Shown piece after piece: positions 6,756 through 10,552 of a stretch of DNA of 10,552 bases. Position 1 is the first letter of the stretch. Each line of letters starts with the position of its first letter. The stretch lies in assembly GCA_023435945.1 (NCBI GenBank), contig JAEZLB010000285.1:1-10552 (forward strand), in the 5' to 3' direction. The DNA comes from Pseudomonadota bacterium (GTDB lineage: Bacteria; Pseudomonadota; Gammaproteobacteria; Burkholderiales; Burkholderiaceae_D). Position numbers and translations under genes: made by a program. Below the pieces are notes generated by a model, which saw only the letters and a program-made list of their open reading frames with translations, did not search any database and was not told where the DNA came from.

Positions 6756-9122
6756 TCAGAAAATCTCGTTCTTGACCTCTTCTTTGGTCCGCTGATCTTC
6801 AGTGCCGGGCTCGCCCAGGGTAAAGCCATCCAGTCCCAGGAAGCGTACGCTGTCGCCATTGGCATACTCTTCGTACATATAGTCGTTGGCGACTTGTACC
6901 ACGCCTGTTGGCATAGGGCGCTCCGCTTCAACAGGCACACCTTTCAGCGCGGTTTGCATGTAATTCATCCAGATCGGGAGTGCCAGGCCACCGCCGGTTT
7001 CACGGCCACCCATATTGCGTGGCTGGCTGTATCCCATCCATGCCACGGCCGCAATCTTGGGTTGATAGCCCGCGAACCAGGCATCAATGGAATCGTTGGT
7101 GGTGCCGGTTTTACCTGCAATATCCGGTCGCTCCAGGGCTTGCGCGCGCGCAGCGGTGCCGCGACGAACCACATCTTTGAGCATGCTGTCGGTAATGAAA
7201 GCATTGCGCTCATCAATGACACGGCTCATTTCATTGTCGGCGGTATCAGGTGGATTGGCCTGTGAAATCACATTGCCTTGCGTATCAGTGATTTTGCTAA
7301 TCAGATAAGGATGAATCTTGTAACCACCGTTAGCGAATACCGCATAGCCGCTTGCGAGTTGCAATGGGGTGGTGACGCCAGCGCCCAGTGCCATGGTCAG
7401 ATAGGCAGGATTCTTGGCCGGATCAAAGCCAAAACGGGCGGCAAACTCCTGTCCGAACTCTGGGCCGATGTTATGCAGAATGCGGATCGAAACCGAGTTT
7501 TTCGAACGCGCGAGTCCGGAGCGCATTGTCATGGGGCCTTGATACAGGCCATCGTAGTTCTTGGGTTCCCATGCTCTGCCGCCGGTCTGACTGGTATCGA
7601 AGGTAATCGGAGCATCATTGATAATGGTTGCCGGAGACAAGCCTTTTTCCAGGGCAGCGGAATAAATGAAAGGCTTGAAGGCTGATCCGGATTGGCGCCA
7701 GGCCTGAGTGACGTTATTGAACTTGCTGCGATTGAAGTCAAATCCGCCTACCAGGGCACGGATGGCGCCATCGTAGGTGTTCAGGGAAACGAAAGCGGCT
7801 TCTACTTCCGGCAATTGGGTGATCGCCCATTTTTTTCCTTCCTTGATCACGCGGATGACAGCGCCACGACGAATGCGACGATTCGGTGATGCTTTTTCAC
7901 TTAATGCGCTAGCAACAAAGCGCAGATCATTTCCGTTAAGCGTGATTTCTTCGCCCGATGCCAGCACAGCCTTGATACTCTTGGGGGATGCGGATAGCAC
8001 CAGTGCCGCAACAATGCCATCGCTGGGCGGATGTTCCGCCAGCTTGCTGTCTATGGCATTTTCCAGTTCTTCTTTATTGTTTGGCAGATCCATATAGCCT
8101 TCCGGACCGCGATATCCCTGGCGCTGATCGTAGTCCAGTACACCGCGACGCAGGGCGGTGTAAGCTGCTTCCTGATCTGTTTTCAGGATGGTGGTGTAGA
8201 CATTCAAGCCACGTGTGTAGGTTTCTTCCTTGAACTGAGCGTAGGCCAGTTGTCGCGCCATCTCGGCAACATACTCCGCACGCAAGCCAAAACCGCTGCT
8301 GTGTTGTTTAATCTTGATCTCTTCGGCGCGCGCCGTTTCATATTGCGCCGTGGAGATATAGCCGAGGTCATGCATGCGCTTCAGAATGTATTGCTGGCGT
8401 ATCTTTGCCCGATTGGGATTGACGACCGGATTGTAGGTAGACGGTGCCTTGGGCAAGCCGGCCAGCATTGCTGCTTCAGCAATCGTGATTTCAGACAGGA
8501 ATTTCCCGTAATAGATCTGGGCCGCGGACGAAAAGCCGAACGCACGCTGTCCCAGGTAGATCTGGTTCATGTAGATTTCCAGAATCTGATCTTTGCTTAA
8601 ATGCTGCTCAATTTTCCATGCCAGCAGGATTTCGTACAGCTTGCGTTTATAGGTTTGTTCGCTGGACAGGAAGAAGTTGCGGGCTACCTGTTGGGTAATG
8701 GTGGACGCACCTTGCCGGCGTGAGCTGGTCAAATTGTTCAGGGCAGCCCGCGCGATGCCCACATAGTCGACTCCCCTGTGTTCATAAAAGCGCTCGTCTT
8801 CAATCGCAAGCACAGCCTGCTTCATGTAATCCGGGATGTCGTTGAAGCGAACGACATTGCGTCTTTCTTCGCCAAACTCGCCAATCAATATGCCATCCGC
8901 AGTGAAGACGCGAAGCGGAATCTTGGGGCGATATTCTGTCAACGCATCCAGGGAAGGCAGTTGTGGATAGGCGATGCTAATGACAAAAATGACCAGCAAT
9001 AGCCCAGACAGCATCAATCCTGCGGTGATGCCAACGACTCCCAGCAGCAAACGAGCGGGCAAGCTTTTGGGAAGGCGAAAGAATTTTCCAGACTTTTTGC
9101 CGGATGAAGATTTAGAGGCCAT
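6756..9122 (-). CDS. mrcA: Bifunctional penicillin-binding protein 1A (glycosyltransferase/transpeptidase)
   Basis: PBP1a polymerises lipid II into glycan strands and cross-links the stem peptides on the outer face of the inner membrane. The 788-residue protein starts with a basic cytoplasmic tail and one membrane anchor (about residues 24-52). The family-51 glycosyltransferase domain follows, with catalytic E108 in EDERFYEHRG and the conserved GASTITQQ (138-145) and NQIYLG motifs. Residues about 335-440 form the OB-like linker of class A PBPs. The transpeptidase domain has all three active-site motifs: SAFK with nucleophile S480, SKN (540-542) and KTGTT from 671. The length is slightly below E. 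coli PBP1A (850). The start ATG (9122-9120) has no obvious ribosome binding site; its frame and N-terminal pattern support it. It diverges from pilM, an arrangement widely conserved in proteobacteria. The gene is also called ponA. Confidence 0.97.
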   Translation of the reverse strand: MASKSSSGKKSGKFFRLPKSLPARLLLGVVGITAGLMLSGLLLVIFVISIAYPQLPSLDALTEYRPKIPLRVFTADGILIGEFGEERRNVVRFNDIPDYMKQAVLAIEDERFYEHRGVDYVGIARAALNNLTSSRRQGASTITQQVARNFFLSSEQTYKRKLYEILLAWKIEQHLSKDQILEIYMNQIYLGQRAFGFSSAAQIYYGKFLSEITIAEAAMLAGLPKAPSTYNPVVNPNRAKIRQQYILKRMHDLGYISTAQYETARAEEIKIKQHSSGFGLRAEYVAEMARQLAYAQFKEETYTRGLNVYTTILKTDQEAAYTALRRGVLDYDQRQGYRGPEGYMDLPNNKEELENAIDSKLAEHPPSDGIVAALVLSASPKSIKAVLASGEEITLNGNDLRFVASALSEKASPNRRIRRGAVIRVIKEGKKWAITQLPEVEAAFVSLNTYDGAIRALVGGFDFNRSKFNNVTQAWRQSGSAFKPFIYSAALEKGLSPATIINDAPITFDTSQTGGRAWEPKNYDGLYQGPMTMRSGLARSKNSVSIRILHNIGPEFGQEFAARFGFDPAKNPAYLTMALGAGVTTPLQLASGYAVFANGGYKIHPYLISKITDTQGNVISQANPPDTADNEMSRVIDERNAFITDSMLKDVVRRGTAARAQALERPDIAGKTGTTNDSIDAWFAGYQPKIAAVAWMGYSQPRNMGGRETGGGLALPIWMNYMQTALKGVPVEAERPMPTGVVQVANDYMYEEYANGDSVRFLGLDGFTLGEPGTEDQRTKEEVKNEIF

Positions 9123-9159
9123 GCAGAATCAATAGAGATGATGAATAAGGCTAACCCGC

Positions 9160-9165
9160 ATTATA
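9160..9165 (-). promoter_or_regulatory. Candidate -10 box for mrcA
   Basis: On the minus strand this is a perfect TATAAT followed by GCGGG. It would place the transcript start near 9153 and give a leader of about 31 bases to mrcA. No recognisable -35 lies at 16-18 bases (CTCGCG occupies the 17-base position), so an activator or another sigma contact may be needed. Confidence 0.5.
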
Positions 9166-9259
9166 GAAGCTCCCGCCCAACACGCGAGAGTAAAGCTTTT
9201 CGATAGCGGATGCCTTTCAGTAACGACATGTAACCGCGAAAGCCAAGCCGCGTTAGTTT

Positions 9260-9276
9260 TTGGCAACGGAATTGCA
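9260..9276 (+). promoter_or_regulatory. Sigma-54 (RpoN)-type -24/-12 element upstream of pilM
   Basis: TTGGCA and TTGCA are placed so that GG (9262-9263) and GC (9274-9275) are separated by exactly ten bases, the invariant sigma-54 spacing. Against TGGCACG-N4-TTGCW the site matches everywhere except the two bases after TGGCA. It points towards pilM. The predicted transcript start near 9287 would leave a leader of about 174 bases. No enhancer-binding site is evident upstream. Confidence 0.45.
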
Positions 9277-9417
9277 CTGTACGATATGGAAAGCATTTAC
9301 GGCTTGAAAGCTTGTTGCTAGCATTTAATCCACATTTTAATAAAGGCAAGCTAAGCATCAGTTTTTAAAAGGGTTTTTAACCTTCTCGCCATTTTAGTGT
9401 ACTGAGTTCCTATTTTC

Positions 9418-9423
9418 TATAAG
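9418..9423 (+). promoter_or_regulatory. Candidate proximal -10 box for pilM
   Basis: TATAAG matches five of six -10 positions and would start transcription about 30 bases before the pilM TTG. The hexamer 17 bases upstream (TAGTGT) is a poor -35. TTTAAT (9336-9341) with TTGTTG (9312-9317) at 18 bases is an alternative of similar weakness. Confidence 0.3.
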
Positions 9424-9447
9424 GAATCTGGCCACACCGCGTTTGCA

Positions 9448-9453
9448 GGGAGA
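9448..9453 (+). promoter_or_regulatory. Ribosome binding site deciding the pilM start
   Basis: GGGAGA lies 7 bases before TTG 9461. The in-frame TTG at 9443 lies upstream of this site and would add six residues (MQGDAV) outside the usual PilM N-terminus. Confidence 0.65.
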
Positions 9454-9460
9454 CGCAGTC

Positions 9461-10537
9461 TTGAGAGTAGATCTGGGATCTTTGTTCGGCAAAAAAAAAC
9501 TTCCTCTGGTTGGCTTGGATATCAGTACATCCGCAGTCAAAATGGTGGAGTTGGCTGAAGGCGGGAAAAACGATATGAGGCTCGTGCGTTGCGCCACAGA
9601 GCCTTTGCCTAAAGGCGCGATCGTCGATGGCAATATAGAAAATATCGAGCAGGTGGCGGAGGCGATCCGCAAAGTCTGGAAAAAAAGCGGGGCCACCTCG
9701 AAGCACGTTGCGATCGGATTGCCTTCAGCATCAGTGATTACCAAGCAGATTACCTTACCTGGAGGCTTGCATGAAGACGAGCTTGAGGTACAGGTAGAGA
9801 GCGAGGCCAGTCAATACATCCCCTTCGCCTTGGAAGAAGTCAGTCTCGACTTCGACGTGATCGGCCCTTCTCCAAACGCGGAAGATGAGATTGAAGTCAT
9901 GCTGGCGGCAGCTCGCAAGGAGAAAGTCGAAGACAGGGTGGCCGTGGCAGAAGCTGCCGGACTGATGCCAACCGTGATGGATATCGAGACTTACGCAGCA
10001 CGTGCGGCAATTGAAAGAATCACATCCCGATTCCCTCAGGCAAGCGGCAAAATTATTGCCTTGTTCAATATTGGTTCGGCAGTCACGCACATTTCTGTTC
10101 TGCTTGATGGCAAGCCATTATATGAGCGAGAACAGCCCTTCGGCGGTAAGCAGCTCACACAAGATATTGCGCGGGCCTATGGGCTGACTCAGGAAGATGC
10201 TGAAATGCGCAAAAAGGCAGGCAATCTGCCGGAAGGATATGAGTCCGAGGTGCTCGCACTTTTCCTTGAAAATGCATCGTTAGAAATCACGCGGGCATTG
10301 CAGTTCTTCTTTACCTCGACACCTTACAACCGTGTAGATCACCTTTTTCTCTCAGGCGGCAGCGCCATTGTTCCCGGTCTGGCCGATGCGGTCGCATCGC
10401 GTTCAGGTGTGGCTACGTCGGTAGTTAGTCCATTCCAGGGTATGCAGTTGTCCCGGGGAATAAGGGAAAAGCAACTGAATCTGGAGGGCCCCGGCTATCT
10501 GGTGGCGTGCGGATTGGCAATGAGGAGATTCGACTGA
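9461..10537 (+). CDS. pilM: Type IV pilus assembly ATPase-like protein PilM
   Basis: PilM is an actin-fold cytoplasmic protein. It binds the N-terminal tail of PilN and links the cytoplasmic pilus motor region to the PilNOP alignment complex in the inner membrane. From TTG 9461 it has 358 residues, close to the family's roughly 350. The nucleotide-binding phosphate-1 motif is GLDISTSAVKMVEL (residues 18-31, with D20). The phosphate-2 region is LFNIGSAVTH, where N203 stands in place of the usual Asp. The adenosine motif is SGGSAIVPGL from residue 298. The early codons contain nine consecutive A (9491-9499, encoding three Lys). The stop TGA overlaps the pilN ATG by one base, so this is the first gene of a pilMN operon, with OPQ expected beyond the window. 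It diverges from mrcA. The TTG start is chosen on the ribosome binding site. Confidence 0.95.
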   Translation: MRVDLGSLFGKKKLPLVGLDISTSAVKMVELAEGGKNDMRLVRCATEPLPKGAIVDGNIENIEQVAEAIRKVWKKSGATSKHVAIGLPSASVITKQITLPGGLHEDELEVQVESEASQYIPFALEEVSLDFDVIGPSPNAEDEIEVMLAAARKEKVEDRVAVAEAAGLMPTVMDIETYAARAAIERITSRFPQASGKIIALFNIGSAVTHISVLLDGKPLYEREQPFGGKQLTQDIARAYGLTQEDAEMRKKAGNLPEGYESEVLALFLENASLEITRALQFFFTSTPYNRVDHLFLSGGSAIVPGLADAVASRSGVATSVVSPFQGMQLSRGIREKQLNLEGPGYLVACGLAMRRFD

Positions 10538-10552
10538 TGATAAAAATAAATC
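10537..10552 (+). CDS. pilN: Type IV pilus assembly protein PilN, 5' end only
   Basis: Only five codons are inside the window, reading MIKIN. This is the standard opening of PilN (MIxINLLPHR in many proteobacteria), whose conserved cytoplasmic tail docks into PilM. The ATG shares its A with the pilM stop (TGATG), and AGGAGA (10523-10528), inside pilM, lies 8 bases upstream. PilN continues past the right edge as an inner-membrane alignment protein. The assignment rests on this short match plus position after pilM, the normal gene order. Confidence 0.8.

Larger units (their letters stand above)
9123..9460. other. AT-rich intergenic region between mrcA and pilM
   Basis: These 338 bases hold no credible gene and are clearly richer in A and T than the flanking genes. 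They contain a mrcA -10 box (9160-9165, minus), a sigma-54-like element (9260-9276, plus), an 8-base palindrome TGCTAGCA (9316-9323), a direct repeat of GTTTTTAA (9361-9368 and 9373-9380, 12-base period), and -10-like boxes TTTAAT (9336-9341) and TATAAG (9418-9423) facing pilM. AGCTTG (9309-9314) and CAAGCT (9347-9352) form a distant inverted repeat. The region is long enough for independent control of both genes. Confidence 0.7.

Noticed and set aside
8031..8600. 189-residue open frame antisense to mrcA
   Set aside because: It sits within a clearly functional PBP1a gene in the opposite strand, with no family features; typical shadow frame.
9161..9358. 65-residue minus-strand frame in the mrcA-pilM gap
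   Set aside because: No ribosome binding site or recognisable motif, and it overlaps promoter-like elements on both strands.
9443..9460. TTG 9443 as pilM start
   Set aside because: It lies before the good GGGAGA site and adds six residues outside the PilM pattern; TTG 9461 fits both.
1..10552. Search for CRISPR, IS, prophage, tRNA, riboswitch or a novel accessory system
   Set aside because: No regular repeats, transposase motifs, tRNA-like folds or unfamiliar gene clusters were seen; every substantial gene belongs to a known housekeeping family.

Overview
The window looks like an ordinary chromosomal housekeeping segment from a betaproteobacterium, most likely of the Nitrosomonadales type (Gallionella, Sulfuricella, methylotroph or ammonia-oxidiser relatives). 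The basis is gene content and order: System II cytochrome c maturation (ResB plus CcsA) rather than Ccm, MsrPQ, a divergent lptM-lysA / cyaY block, and a divergent mrcA / pilM pair. This placement comes from recognition of families and synteny, not from a database search. I see no IS element, phage gene, CRISPR array, tRNA or rRNA, and no undescribed defence or biosynthetic system.

Layout. Positions 2-3117 (+) carry the 3' part of resB, cut by the window edge, then ccsA, ending at a strong intrinsic terminator (3139-3172). Positions 3225-4832 (+) are the two-gene unit msrP-msrQ, a periplasmic methionine sulfoxide reductase and its haem membrane partner. lysA (4829-6112, -) converges on msrQ and their TAA stop codons share one palindromic TTAA. 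lptM (6122-6316, -) lies just upstream of lysA in the same unit. cyaY (6356-6691, +) diverges from lptM across only 39 bases. mrcA, for the bifunctional PBP1a (6756-9122, -), converges on cyaY and ends at its own leftward terminator. A 338-base AT-rich intergenic region (9123-9460) separates mrcA from pilM (9461-10537, +). The first codons of pilN overlap the pilM stop at the right edge.

How the genes work together. Nearly all products act at or beyond the inner membrane. ResB/CcsA attach haem to periplasmic cytochromes c; MsrPQ repairs oxidised methionines in periplasmic proteins; LptM assists maturation of the LPS translocon; PBP1a builds peptidoglycan; PilM and PilN begin the type IV pilus alignment complex. 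LysA makes lysine from meso-diaminopimelate, the cross-linking amino acid of peptidoglycan, and CyaY is the frataxin-type iron-handling protein.

Items most worth checking: a good sigma-54-like -24/-12 element upstream of pilM, the terminator-less TTAA-shared stops of msrQ and lysA with a nested hairpin beside them, candidate face-to-face promoters in the lptM/cyaY gap, and an Asn where PilM normally has the phosphate-2 Asp. Start codons were revised for ccsA (ATG 1966) and pilM (TTG 9461) using ribosome binding sites.
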